From assembly GCA_022842245.1 (NCBI GenBank), contig JALHPZ010000006.1:1-64000 (forward strand): 64,000 bases of DNA, given 5' to 3'. Position numbers and translations under genes: made by a program. This stretch comes from Gemmataceae bacterium (GTDB taxonomy: Bacteria > Planctomycetota > Planctomycetia > Gemmatales > Gemmataceae). Under the pieces are notes generated by a model. The model saw nothing but the letters and a program-made list of their open reading frames with translations. It was not told the DNA's origin and did not search any database. Shown here one piece after another: positions 43,812 to 52,353 of the stretch (positions are counted from its first letter, which is position 1; every line of letters begins with the position of its first letter).

Positions 43812-44690
43812 TTATTCCGACACCCGCAGATACAGCTCGCGCAGGTCGTCCGTCCGGAAGAACCGATCGCGGTAAATCCGCAGCGCCGGCTCGTTTCGGA
43901 CATCGACATTCAACTGCACCGCCTGCCGTGCCGAACGCGCCGCCTCGGCGAGCGCGATGTCGATCGCCTCGCGGCCCAGACCGCGCGATCGGGCCTCGGG
44001 CACCAAACCCACGTAGGAGAGTTCGACGGTCGGATCGTCCGATTGCATGCCAAGAAGCAACAGGCCGACGGTTTCGCCCTCCCGCTCCAACCACCAGCGC
44101 AGGGACGGACCGTTGGCACGGTAACCGGCGAGGATTTCCTCCGGTGTCCGCGTGCCGTTCAGTTCCGGCACGTCGAGCGTCCCGTCGTAGGTGCGCAGCA
44201 GCATCGCGACGAACGAGTCGTCGTACGCGGCCATCGGGCGCAGGTGTAATTGTTCGGGTCGATGGTTCGCGTCGGTGCCCCGGCACACGCGCGAGAGAAA
44301 CGCCAGCGACGTGATGGCGCGGAAGCCGGCCCGCTCGAGCGCGGCTGCGCGCGGGCGCTCCGCGGCGCGCACCAACGATTGGATCACCTTTGTCGGTTCT
44401 CGGCCGATCCACGCCAGTGCCCCGGCGACGAGCGCGTCCTGAATCGCGGAGTCATCGGCCGCCGGCGGCCAGACCGCCGCCTGCGCTCCGCCGATCCGGT
44501 ACGCGAGCATCGCCCCGCAAATCGATCCGGCGTCCGTCGCGACGATCAATCCGTCCGGGTCCAGTTCACCGGACTCGAACAGGCCGGCGAACCGCCTCGC
44601 CGCCAGCTCGGCGTGGACGCCGGGCGCGAACAGCGCCCGACACGCCGCCGTGCGGTCCTCGGCACCGGCGGACGCGACGACGAGCGCCAT
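43812..44690 (-). CDS. GNAT-family N-acetyltransferase
   Basis: 292 residues from the ATG at 44690. The C-terminal half is a standard GNAT domain: VELSYVGLVPEARSRGLGREAI contains the acetyl-CoA pyrophosphate-binding R-x-x-G-x-G/A (RSRGLG), and VQLNVDVRNEPALRIYRDRFF is motif B. The N-terminal half is a degenerate GNAT-like fold (ICGAMLAYRIGG), so this is a tandem GNAT of the mycothiol-synthase type. The acceptor is unknown. It lies 10 bases downstream of the oxidoreductase gene, so they form an operon. Confidence 0.85.
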   Translation of the reverse strand: MALVVASAGAEDRTAACRALFAPGVHAELAARRFAGLFESGELDPDGLIVATDAGSICGAMLAYRIGGAQAAVWPPAADDSAIQDALVAGALAWIGREPTKVIQSLVRAAERPRAAALERAGFRAITSLAFLSRVCRGTDANHRPEQLHLRPMAAYDDSFVAMLLRTYDGTLDVPELNGTRTPEEILAGYRANGPSLRWWLEREGETVGLLLLGMQSDDPTVELSYVGLVPEARSRGLGREAIDIALAEAARSARQAVQLNVDVRNEPALRIYRDRFFRTDDLRELYLRVSE

Positions 44691-44700
44691 GGGCGATTCC

Positions 44701-45990
44701 TTATGCGACTTTCCACTTCGCCCGCGGTTCACGGCTGCGGAGCTTGTTCGCCTCATCGTCGTTGGCGAACTCCTCCTTCACCGGGTCCCACTTCAGCTTG
44801 CGGCGCAGTTGATACCCTAGATTGCCGAGGTGGCAGACCGTCGCCGTGCGGTGGCCGATCTCCGGCGTGCAGATGCACTCGGTCTTGCCCGCCTGGATCG
44901 CGTCCAGCCAGTTCTGCCGGTGGTCGCCCGAGGGCAGCACGCGCTCGGCCTTGTCGGGGAAGGCCGCCTTCGACCCGCTCTTGAAGCGCACGTCCAGTTG
45001 GCCGCGGCCGACGAGGATCGTGCCTTCGGTCCCTTCGAAGACGCAGTCGGCGCTGATCTCCTTGCCGTCCCGGCCTTTTTCGAATTCACCGTGGATCATC
45101 TTCACGCCGTTGGCGTACGTGAACGTCAGGCCGCTGAGCTTCTTCGAATCGCTCGGCGGTTCGATCAAAACGGGTCCACTGTTGTCCATCTTGAGCGCCC
45201 ACTGCGCGATGTCAAAGTGGTGCGCGCCCATGTCGGCGACGTAGCCGCCGGCGTACTCGCGGTACTCGCGCCACTTCGGGAAGTGCGAGTGGATCCCCTT
45301 CGGGCAGAGCACTTCGCTGTAGCCGCGCTCGGGAGCGGGGCCTTGCCACATGTCCCAGTCGAGGCCGGGGGGCACCTCCTGCGTCGGCAGATCGCACGGC
45401 TTGTTCGGCGTGCCGACGCCGATGCGCACGGTCTTCACGGGGCCGATCCAGCCATTCCAGATCATCTCGACGGCGGCGCGGAAGCGGTTGGCGAACTCGC
45501 TGCGCTGCTGGCTGCCGACCTGGAATGTCACCTTGGCCTTCTTCACTTCGTCCACGATCCAGCGCCCCTCGGCGATGTTGTGCGTCAGCGGCTTCTCGCA
45601 ATAGATGTGCTTCCCGGCACGGGCGGCGAGCACGGCCATGTTCGCGTGCCAGTGGTCCGGGGTGCCGATCACGACGGCGTCGATGGATTTGTCGTCGAGC
45701 AGTTGGCGGAAGTCCGCGTGAGCCTTCACGCCTTTCCAGGTACCGTCCTTCTTCCGGTCGGCGTAACGCTTCTCGACGATGCCGACGGCGTTGTCGAGTC
45801 GCTCCTTGTAGCAGTCGGCGATGGCGACGACTTCGACCTCCTTGCGGCCGAGGAAGCCGCCGAGGTGGCCGCGGCCCATCATGCCGACGCCGATGAAGCC
45901 GAGCGTCAGCTTGTCGTTCGCGGCGACGGCGCGATTGGCGAGGATCAGAGGAGCCGCCGAGGCGGCGAGGAAGGTCCGGCGGGAGAGCAT
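44701..45990 (-). CDS. Gfo/Idh/MocA oxidoreductase with Tat signal
   Basis: 429 residues. Tat signal MLSRRTFLAASAAPLILANRA (twin Arg at 4-5) is followed directly by a Rossmann motif (GFIGVGMMGRGHLGGF) and IADCYKERL. The family EKP motif is intact (YCEKPLTHN), as is DMGAHHFDIAQW with its catalytic-type His. Such exported oxidoreductases are typical of planctomycetes and probably act on carbohydrate derivatives using bound NAD(P). Substrate unknown. It starts about 100 bases from the divergent metallophosphoesterase gene. Confidence 0.92.
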   Translation of the reverse strand: MLSRRTFLAASAAPLILANRAVAANDKLTLGFIGVGMMGRGHLGGFLGRKEVEVVAIADCYKERLDNAVGIVEKRYADRKKDGTWKGVKAHADFRQLLDDKSIDAVVIGTPDHWHANMAVLAARAGKHIYCEKPLTHNIAEGRWIVDEVKKAKVTFQVGSQQRSEFANRFRAAVEMIWNGWIGPVKTVRIGVGTPNKPCDLPTQEVPPGLDWDMWQGPAPERGYSEVLCPKGIHSHFPKWREYREYAGGYVADMGAHHFDIAQWALKMDNSGPVLIEPPSDSKKLSGLTFTYANGVKMIHGEFEKGRDGKEISADCVFEGTEGTILVGRGQLDVRFKSGSKAAFPDKAERVLPSGDHRQNWLDAIQAGKTECICTPEIGHRTATVCHLGNLGYQLRRKLKWDPVKEEFANDDEANKLRSREPRAKWKVA

Positions 45991-46092
45991 GGGAGAAGCC
46001 CTGAAGGAGAGTGGCGTGGGCTGTCATCGTAGCCGAACGGATGGCGGAATGCGAGCGCCGCGCCGGCGGGTCGGCGCGTATAATGGCCCCGC

Positions 46093-47007
46093 ATGATTCG
46101 ATTCGCTCACTTCAGCGACGTCCACCTCACGAGCAAGCATCTCGGCTGGAAGGTCCGCGACCTGTTCACCAAGAAGGCGACGGGGTGGGTGAACGTGAAG
46201 CTGCTCGGCCGCGGCTCGCGGTTCAAGCACGCTCCCCTCGTCGTGGACGCGCTGCTTGGAGAGTTCCGCGACGGGGCCTTCGATCAACTCGTCTTCTCCG
46301 GCGACGCGACCAAGCTCGCCTTCGAGAACGAGTTCCAACTGGCGGCGGCGAAACTCGGTGTCGGCGACGCCGCCCTGCCGCCCGTCGTCGCCGTGCCCGG
46401 CAACCACGACTACTACACGCGCCCGGCGTTTCGCGCCGGCCTCTTCGAAAAACACTTCGCCCCCTGGCTCGACGGGCTGCGCATCGATCACCACACCTAC
46501 CCGTTCGCCCGCAAGGTCGGCCCGGCGTGGTTCATCGCCGTCAACAGCGCGACGCCGAACTGGGCCGTGTGGGATGCCAGCGGCACCATCGGCCACGTGC
46601 AGCTCGAACGACTGGAGAAACTCTGCGAACGCCTCAATGCGGGGCCGCGCATTCTCGTCACCCATTACCCGCTGCGCACGGCGAAGGGGAACCTCGAACA
46701 CCCCACCCACCGCCTGCGCGACCACGCCGAGAGCCTCGACGCCGCCAAGCGCTGCGGCATTTCCCTTTGGCTCCACGGACACCTGCACCGCGGGTTCGTC
46801 CTCCCCGCCGGCGATGCGATCCCCTTCCCCGTCATCTGCGCCGGAAGCTGCACGCAGACCAACCGCTGGATGTACAACCAGTGCGAACTCGACGGACACA
46901 CCCTGCGCGTCCGCCGCCGGCGCTACGATCCCGCCGCCAACCGCTTCGACGACGCCGAAGAGTGGACGATGGAACTGCCGGTCAAGAGCAGTCAGGCCCA
47001 TTCCTGA
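46093..47007 (+). CDS. Calcineurin-like metallophosphoesterase
   Basis: 304 residues with the five metal-binding motifs: SDVHLT (Asp9, His11), VFSGDAT (about 69), PGNHDYY (about 103), VTHYPL and HGHLHRG. This is the dinuclear-metal phosphoesterase fold. The family includes cAMP phosphodiesterases, UDP-diacylglucosamine hydrolases and nucleases; the substrate cannot be chosen. There is no signal peptide, so it is cytoplasmic. The gene ends 64 bases before palindromic copy 4. Confidence 0.92.
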   Translation: MIRFAHFSDVHLTSKHLGWKVRDLFTKKATGWVNVKLLGRGSRFKHAPLVVDALLGEFRDGAFDQLVFSGDATKLAFENEFQLAAAKLGVGDAALPPVVAVPGNHDYYTRPAFRAGLFEKHFAPWLDGLRIDHHTYPFARKVGPAWFIAVNSATPNWAVWDASGTIGHVQLERLEKLCERLNAGPRILVTHYPLRTAKGNLEHPTHRLRDHAESLDAAKRCGISLWLHGHLHRGFVLPAGDAIPFPVICAGSCTQTNRWMYNQCELDGHTLRVRRRRYDPAANRFDDAEEWTMELPVKSSQAHS

Positions 47008-47070
47008 TCAGCAGACCAATGATGATGGCGTTGTTCGGGCGATGTTGAAATCGGAGGCTTTCGACTTTTT

Positions 47071-47273
47071 GCCCCGAACGGGGCAACGGGCTGTAGCCAC
47101 GGGTGGAGCGCAGCGGAACCCGTGGAAAGAATGACGACGAGACTCGCCCCGGATGGGGCGAAGGCGCGGACGTCGGTCCCGCGACCCCTGCCGGGGTCGA
47201 ATTGAATCGTTCGACGACCACGGGTTTCGCTGCGCTCCACCCGTGGCTATAACCCGCGGCCCCTACCGGGGCC
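47071..47273. repeat. Large palindromic element, copy 4
   Basis: 203 bp, same order of hairpins: gccccgaacggggc at the left, ccacgggtggagcg...acccgtgg, central gccccggatggggc and acccctgccggggt, then ccacgggtttcgc...acccgtgg and ggcccctaccggggcc at the right. Compensating changes keep the stems paired although the sequences differ from the other copies. It lies 64 bases after the phosphoesterase stop and 58 bases before the convergent redoxin stop. Confidence 0.9.
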
Positions 47274-47330
47274 AAGATCGAACTGTAAAAATCCTTGGGG
47301 ACCATCGTCGAGAAAACCGCGGATTTTTTC

Positions 47331-47924
47331 TCACTCCTTCGCGCGGTTGAAGCGGATCTTGCACCCGCGCGCCAGCGTCTCCCCTTTCGCCACCGGCTTC
47401 CCCGCCAGCACCGCCGCGAGCGCGTCCTCCACGTAGCGCACCTTCACGTCCGCCGCCTTGCTCGTGTCGTCCAGCGCCCCCATGTACGCGATCTTCCTGT
47501 CCCGATCCAACACGAAGAATTCCGGCGTGTAGTTCGCCCCGAACTTCTTCGCGATCGCCTGCGACTCGTCGAACAGATACGCGAACGGGAACTTCTTCTT
47601 CTCGGCCCGCTTCGTCATTTCCGGCAACGCGTCCTCCTTGATCGTGTTCACGTTGATCGCCACGACCGCGACCTTCTCCCCGGCCGCCTTCGCCAGCGCG
47701 ACGATCCGGTCCTCGTACTCGACGGCGAACGGGCAGCTGTTGCAGGTGAACACCACGACGACGGCGGCCTTGTCCTTGAGATCGGCGAGGGAATGCTTTT
47801 TCCCGTCGGTGCCCGGCAGGTCGGTCCAGGCCGGCGCGGCGTCGCCGATCTTGAGGACCTTGTTGAACTCGCCGGCCGTCGCGGCGACGGCGAACAGGGG
47901 CAGAAGAACGAGCGCGCGGAGCAT
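47331..47924 (-). CDS. Exported thioredoxin-fold redoxin (AhpC/TSA-like)
   Basis: 197 residues from the ATG at 47924. Signal peptide about 1-17 (ending VAATA). Thioredoxin fold with IGDAAPAWTDLPGTDGK, the redox CxxC as CNSC (61-64) in VVVFTCNSCPFAVEY, the cis-Pro-type TPEFFVLDRDRKIAY and a C-terminal helix. The family member type with CxxCPF is common as planctomycete secreted redoxins, probably acting in periplasmic disulphide or peroxide chemistry. Confidence 0.88.
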   Translation of the reverse strand: MLRALVLLPLFAVAATAGEFNKVLKIGDAAPAWTDLPGTDGKKHSLADLKDKAAVVVVFTCNSCPFAVEYEDRIVALAKAAGEKVAVVAINVNTIKEDALPEMTKRAEKKKFPFAYLFDESQAIAKKFGANYTPEFFVLDRDRKIAYMGALDDTSKAADVKVRYVEDALAAVLAGKPVAKGETLARGCKIRFNRAKE

Positions 47925-48000
47925 GGGTTCGTTTCCTCGGAATCGATTCCTGTTTTGTAGGGCAGGCCGGCGCAAAGCGTGGACCCGCCCACCACCATTA

Positions 48001-49881
48001 TCAACGCACGATGGCGATGGACGAGGAGCTCGCACCCGGATGACGGCGATCGTCGGCGACGTGCAGCCAGGGGGCCGCCAGAATCGCGAGGCGATCCCGC
48101 GCCCGTACCAGGCCGGTGACACCCGCCATACCGAGGACGATCAGCCCGGCGACCAGCCAGCGGAACTCGCGACTCATGTTCCCGTCGGCAAACGCGATCA
48201 ACAGGATGGCACCCGTGAGCGGGATGAGCGTGGCGAGGACGAGAAACGGTTCGAGCCACCGGAGAGCGCGGCCGAGTTCCGTGCGCGGGCCCGCGGCATC
48301 GAAGGTGTCCGGGTTGCCGGTGTACGGATAGACGGCGCGGAGGATGACGAACTGGATGCCGTAATGGCTGTAGACCATGCCGACGAGTCCGGAGATCGAG
48401 AACGAGACGAGAAAGTGAACGAAGTCGTGCGGGGGCAGCGGCCCGTCGAGCGCGTGCAGCAACGAGGGGAAGAGGATCGCACCCGGCAGCCAGCCGACGA
48501 ACGCGAAGAAGTTTCCGCGGTAGCCGAACAGGAGTGTGTCGCGGCGGACCCGTTCCGCTTCGTCGGAGGTCGCCGCACCGGCGAGGAGCTTCGCGCGCTC
48601 GCGGTGAAACTCGCGCAAGAGGCGCACCCCCCACGTGACGCAAAGAATCCAGATGAGCGCGTTGTACGTGGCCGTAATACGGGTGAACGTGCGGAACTGC
48701 GAGTCGGTGAGATCGATCTGCACGCCGTTGTAGGCGATGTTCAGCCCGGTCGCGACGATGTGCGGAATGACCGCGAGCGCCAGCAGCACGGAGAGCGGTC
48801 GGCGCAGGGCGTGGCGGCCGAGCCAGCCGGGGCGGGGCAGCTGGCCCCGCGCCGCGATTAACTGCCGGGCACCAGCGAGCGCCGCCGCCAGCGCCGCACC
48901 GTCCGCGTAGCGGTCCGTGGGCTTCGGCTGGAGGCATCGGCGAATCACGGTGGCGAGTTCGCGCGGCATGCGCTCGAACAGGTGCCCATTCTGCGCCGTC
49001 GGCAGTTCGCCCGTCATCAATTCAAACAGGACGACGCCGAGGGAAAAGAGGTCGATCGTGTGATTGATCGGATCGTGCGGGCGACCGCAATAGGCGTCGT
49101 GCTGCTCCGGGGCCATGTACTTCGGCGTGCCGCCGACGGCGCAGGCGGCACCATGGCCGGAGTTCACCGCAATGTTGAAGTCGACGAGCATCGGCCGGCC
49201 GTAGGGCGTCAACAGGATGTTCCCCGGCTTGATGTCGCAATGGAGGAATCCGCGGCCGTGGGCGAACGCGAGGGCGTCCGCGAGTTGCTCGCCGAGCCGG
49301 CAGACGGCGGCGGGGAAATCGTCCGTTGCCAGCTTCTCGCGGTCCGCGAGCGCCTTCGGATCGAAGGCGATCTCGGCCTTCGCGATCGCGTCGAGGGCGT
49401 CGAGCAGGTCCTGCCCGGTGCGCGGCGGCGCGCCGGCGTGCAGGCGCGCGATCAGCGACGCGAGGCTCGTGCCGGGCACGTATTGCAGGCAGAGGCAGTG
49501 TTTGTTGGTGACCGGTTCGACGAAACCGGAGTAGACCTTGACGATGTGTTCGTGTTCGAGGCCGGCGAGGGCGAGGCCTTCACCCGTGCCGGCGGTCGTG
49601 GCGTCCGTGATCTTGAGCGCGACGAACCGGTCGAGCGAGACCTGCCGCGCGAGGTAGACCGTGCCGAGGCCGCCTTCGCCGAGTTTGGAGTGCAGGAGGA
49701 AGTCGCCGACCTGCCGGCCGAGTTGCCAGAACTGGATCGCGCTCAGGTGCGGCGGCACCTGCTCCGGGCCGAGTTTCGTCACTTCGGTCGACGAGCCGCC
49801 GACGGCCTGCGCGTGGGTGCGCGTCGGGGCATCCGCGGGCAGCGGCGTGGCCGTCGATTGCGGGGGCGGGGACCGTTCCAT
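48001..49881 (-). CDS. Ser/Thr kinase with C-terminal polytopic membrane domain
   Basis: 626 residues. A 55-residue disordered N-terminus precedes the kinase domain (about 57-345): glycine loop GEGGLGTVY, ATP Lys in VALKI, catalytic HCDIKPGN with Cys in place of the usual Arg, and DFN instead of DFG. APE is present (MAPEQ). An insert of about 50 residues lies before the catalytic loop. Residues about 355-620 carry roughly six TM segments (VLLALAVIPHIVATGLNIAY, LIWILCVTWGVRLL, ...). The HCD variant (non-RD type) usually means activity does not need activation-loop phosphorylation. The membrane part is not a known transporter and may be a sensor. Confidence 0.85.
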   Translation of the reverse strand: MERSPPPQSTATPLPADAPTRTHAQAVGGSSTEVTKLGPEQVPPHLSAIQFWQLGRQVGDFLLHSKLGEGGLGTVYLARQVSLDRFVALKITDATTAGTGEGLALAGLEHEHIVKVYSGFVEPVTNKHCLCLQYVPGTSLASLIARLHAGAPPRTGQDLLDALDAIAKAEIAFDPKALADREKLATDDFPAAVCRLGEQLADALAFAHGRGFLHCDIKPGNILLTPYGRPMLVDFNIAVNSGHGAACAVGGTPKYMAPEQHDAYCGRPHDPINHTIDLFSLGVVLFELMTGELPTAQNGHLFERMPRELATVIRRCLQPKPTDRYADGAALAAALAGARQLIAARGQLPRPGWLGRHALRRPLSVLLALAVIPHIVATGLNIAYNGVQIDLTDSQFRTFTRITATYNALIWILCVTWGVRLLREFHRERAKLLAGAATSDEAERVRRDTLLFGYRGNFFAFVGWLPGAILFPSLLHALDGPLPPHDFVHFLVSFSISGLVGMVYSHYGIQFVILRAVYPYTGNPDTFDAAGPRTELGRALRWLEPFLVLATLIPLTGAILLIAFADGNMSREFRWLVAGLIVLGMAGVTGLVRARDRLAILAAPWLHVADDRRHPGASSSSIAIVR

Positions 49882-49954
49882 GCGGCGGACACTCGCGGCG
49901 CGGGCTACCGATAGGATACGCGACGCGAGCCGGGACCGATGGCGGTGAGTTTCG

Positions 49955-50335
49955 TTATTTCGCCTTCTCGAAGCCGGCTTTGATGAGATCGTCGTAGCCG
50001 TCCTTGAGCGGCCGCGCGTCGAAGCCCAGTTCCTTCAGCTTGTCGGCCGCCTTCAGGCAGCGCCGGCCGGACGCGCAATGCAGGTACACCGGCGTGTCCT
50101 TCGCCAGCTCTTTCGGCAGGTCGGCCGCCGTCGCACTCTTGAGCTTCGACAGCGGCAGCGCGATCGCCCCCGCCAGATGCCCGTCGGCCCATTCGTCCGC
50201 CTCGCGCACGTCCACGATGACGGCCTTCTTCTCGGCCACGGCCTTCTTCACCGTCGCCGGCGCGTCCTTCGTGTGCTCCGCCGCTCCGAGCGACAGGCAC
50301 ACACCGAACGCCATCAGGCTCGCAAGCATTCGCAT
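49955..50335 (-). CDS. Exported single-domain rhodanese-like protein
   Basis: 126 residues. Signal peptide about 1-19 (ASLMAFGVCLSLGAA). The rhodanese domain includes IVDVREADEWADGHLAGAI and the active-site loop HCASGRRC with Cys87 as the sulphur-accepting nucleophile. Such periplasmic rhodaneses handle sulphane sulphur or bind phosphate-like groups. It lies between two kinase genes on the same strand (25-75-base gaps), but a functional link is not shown. Confidence 0.9.
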   Translation of the reverse strand: MRMLASLMAFGVCLSLGAAEHTKDAPATVKKAVAEKKAVIVDVREADEWADGHLAGAIALPLSKLKSATAADLPKELAKDTPVYLHCASGRRCLKAADKLKELGFDARPLKDGYDDLIKAGFEKAK

Positions 50336-50360
50336 CGTCGATTCCTCGATTCGGATTCGT

Positions 50361-52097
50361 TCATATGCGGGGAACGTCGAAGCGCCCCTCGCACTTCGGG
50401 CACTTCACCCGTTTCCCGGCGTAGTTCGCCATCACCACCACCGACTTGTAACAATTCGGGCAGAAGAACCGCACCTTCTCGGAAGTCCGCTCGCGCAGCG
50501 CCCGCAAGTTCCGCGACGCGATCTCCATCCGGTGCAGTTCGCGAACGTACTTTTCCATCTCGTAGGTCTTGAGCGGCCAGTAGCGGGACTTCTTCTGGGC
50601 GTCCACGAATCGGTCCCATTGCGCCGGCGTCCAGCCGTGCACGTGATCGCGAACGAACTCCAGCGTCGCCGGCGTCTGCAGCCAGGCGTTCATGCGCTCT
50701 TCGTGCGCCCGGTGGGACGCGTCGTAGGCGTCGAAATCGTCGTCGGGGTCGTCGGGCCCCAAGTCCGGCACCTCGTCGAGTTTCAGTTCGAAGTCGTCTC
50801 CGGACGCGCCAGGCGTTTCCTCGAGTGCTGGAATCTCGAAATCCGTTTCGAACACGTCCTTCTCGGGTTCGAGTTCGAACTCGTCCATCGGCGGCAGTTC
50901 GAAATCGGTTTCGAAAATGTCGTTCTGATCACCCGTGAGATCGAGTGAGATGCCGGAATCGTCGAGCGTGAGTTTGAAATCGGAGTCCTCCTTCGCCGAT
51001 ACGGGCGGTGGAGGCGGGGGCGACACGGCGTCGAGGCGCAGATCGAATTCATCGTCGTCCGTCGACCACCGGACTTCCTTCGGCGGGGGCGCGGCGGGCT
51101 TCTTGACTGGCGGTGGTGTCACATCCAGATCGAGTTCGAATTCGATCTCGTTGTCCGGCGCGTTCGTCGGCTTCGGGGCCGGTGGTACCGGCTTCGGCTT
51201 CGCCGCCTCGGCGCGCCGGCGCGGGTAGTCCTCGAGCGCCGCGGCGAACGCCGCCATTGTCGGGTAGCGGTCCTTTTCCTCCTTCGCCATCCCCTGCGCC
51301 ACGATCGCTTCCAGTTCCGCGTCGCAGTCCGGGCGGAACTGGCGCAGCGCCGGCATCGGGTCCTTCGCCAGCTGCGTCATGATCTTCCGCGGCGATCCAA
51401 GAAAGGGCGTACGGCCCGTGAGCATCTTGAAGAGGATCACGCCGAGGGCGTAGACGTCGGCGCTCGGTCGCGGGTCGTCGTTGTCCCACTGTTCGAGCGA
51501 CATGTACTCCGGCGTGCCCAGCGCGCCGTGGGTGAGCTGCGACATGGATTCGTCGGAGAGGATCTTGGCGAGGCCGAAGTCCATGACCATCGGGTCGGAT
51601 CGCTCGGTGACCATGATGTTGCCGGGCTTCAGGTCGCGGTGGATGACCTGCTCGTCGTGGGCGTGTTGGATGGCGTGGGCGACGGCGCGGACGAAGGCGG
51701 CGGCCTTGTCGGGTTCCCAGAGCTTGTCGGCGCCGACGAGTTTGCCGAGCGATTGCCCCTTCACGTACTTCATGACGATGAAGAGCTGGCCGGTGTCCTC
51801 GCCGGAGTCGTAGATGGGGCAGATGTGCGGGTGGTCGAGGCGCGCCGAGGCGAGGGCTTCGCGGAGGAAGCGCTTGCGGAGCGTGGCCTCCTTGGTGAAC
51901 GGACCGGAGGGGATCTTGAGGGCGACCTTCCGCCGGCCGAGCTGCTGGTCTTCGGCGAGGTAGACGGCGCCCATGCCGCCTTCGCCGAGCTTGTCCACGA
52001 TGCGGTATCGACCGACGACCAGCGGCGTGTCGGCCGTCGACGCGCCCGCGTAGGGCGTCGAGGACGGCGCGTCGGTCGAGGGGTTCGAATCCGGCAT
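50361..52097 (-). CDS. Ser/Thr kinase with acidic repeat linker and C-terminal zinc ribbon
   Basis: 578 residues from the ATG at 52097. Kinase domain about 28-285: GEGGMGAVY, VALKI, HRDLKPGN, DFGLA; the APE motif is replaced by SLE (EYMSLEQW). A linker of about 165 residues (about 305-470) is rich in Asp/Glu and Phe/Leu with tandem units such as DIFETDFELPP and DVFETDFEIPA, then a helical region and a C-terminal CPNC/CPKC zinc ribbon (about 545-575, FFCPNCYKSVVVMANYAGKR). There is no TM. The acidic repeats could recruit substrates; the zinc ribbon resembles the one in the zinc-ribbon membrane protein at 29.5-30.4 kb. Confidence 0.88.
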   Translation of the reverse strand: MPDSNPSTDAPSSTPYAGASTADTPLVVGRYRIVDKLGEGGMGAVYLAEDQQLGRRKVALKIPSGPFTKEATLRKRFLREALASARLDHPHICPIYDSGEDTGQLFIVMKYVKGQSLGKLVGADKLWEPDKAAAFVRAVAHAIQHAHDEQVIHRDLKPGNIMVTERSDPMVMDFGLAKILSDESMSQLTHGALGTPEYMSLEQWDNDDPRPSADVYALGVILFKMLTGRTPFLGSPRKIMTQLAKDPMPALRQFRPDCDAELEAIVAQGMAKEEKDRYPTMAAFAAALEDYPRRRAEAAKPKPVPPAPKPTNAPDNEIEFELDLDVTPPPVKKPAAPPPKEVRWSTDDDEFDLRLDAVSPPPPPPVSAKEDSDFKLTLDDSGISLDLTGDQNDIFETDFELPPMDEFELEPEKDVFETDFEIPALEETPGASGDDFELKLDEVPDLGPDDPDDDFDAYDASHRAHEERMNAWLQTPATLEFVRDHVHGWTPAQWDRFVDAQKKSRYWPLKTYEMEKYVRELHRMEIASRNLRALRERTSEKVRFFCPNCYKSVVVMANYAGKRVKCPKCEGRFDVPRI

Positions 52098-52253
52098 GGT
52101 CGCACGCGATCGGCGGCGGTGGGAATTCTCATTGTGACGCCGGCGGGGGCGGAATTCAATACATCCCCCGCGCCGGCGGGAGCGGCGCAAACTGGGAAAG
52201 GCCGGTTCGGCCAGGTGGACGCCCAGGGCGGGCCGATCTTGATTCGTTTCTCC

Positions 52254-52281
52254 TTGACAGGCCGACGCGTGACGGTATGGT
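52254..52281 (+). promoter_or_regulatory. Sigma-70-type promoter
   Basis: TTGACA (52254-52259) and TATGGT (52276-52281) are separated by 16 bases, in front of the FlgI-like gene that starts 72 bases further on. A match to the consensus at the -35 box and four of six at the -10 box makes it one of the clearer promoters in the window. Confidence 0.55.
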
Positions 52282-52353
52282 CCGCGCCGTCCGGGAAGAG
52301 CGCATGCGCGCCGCTCCTGCGACGGCGGCCGGGGGGCCGCAGGGGACTTCGCC

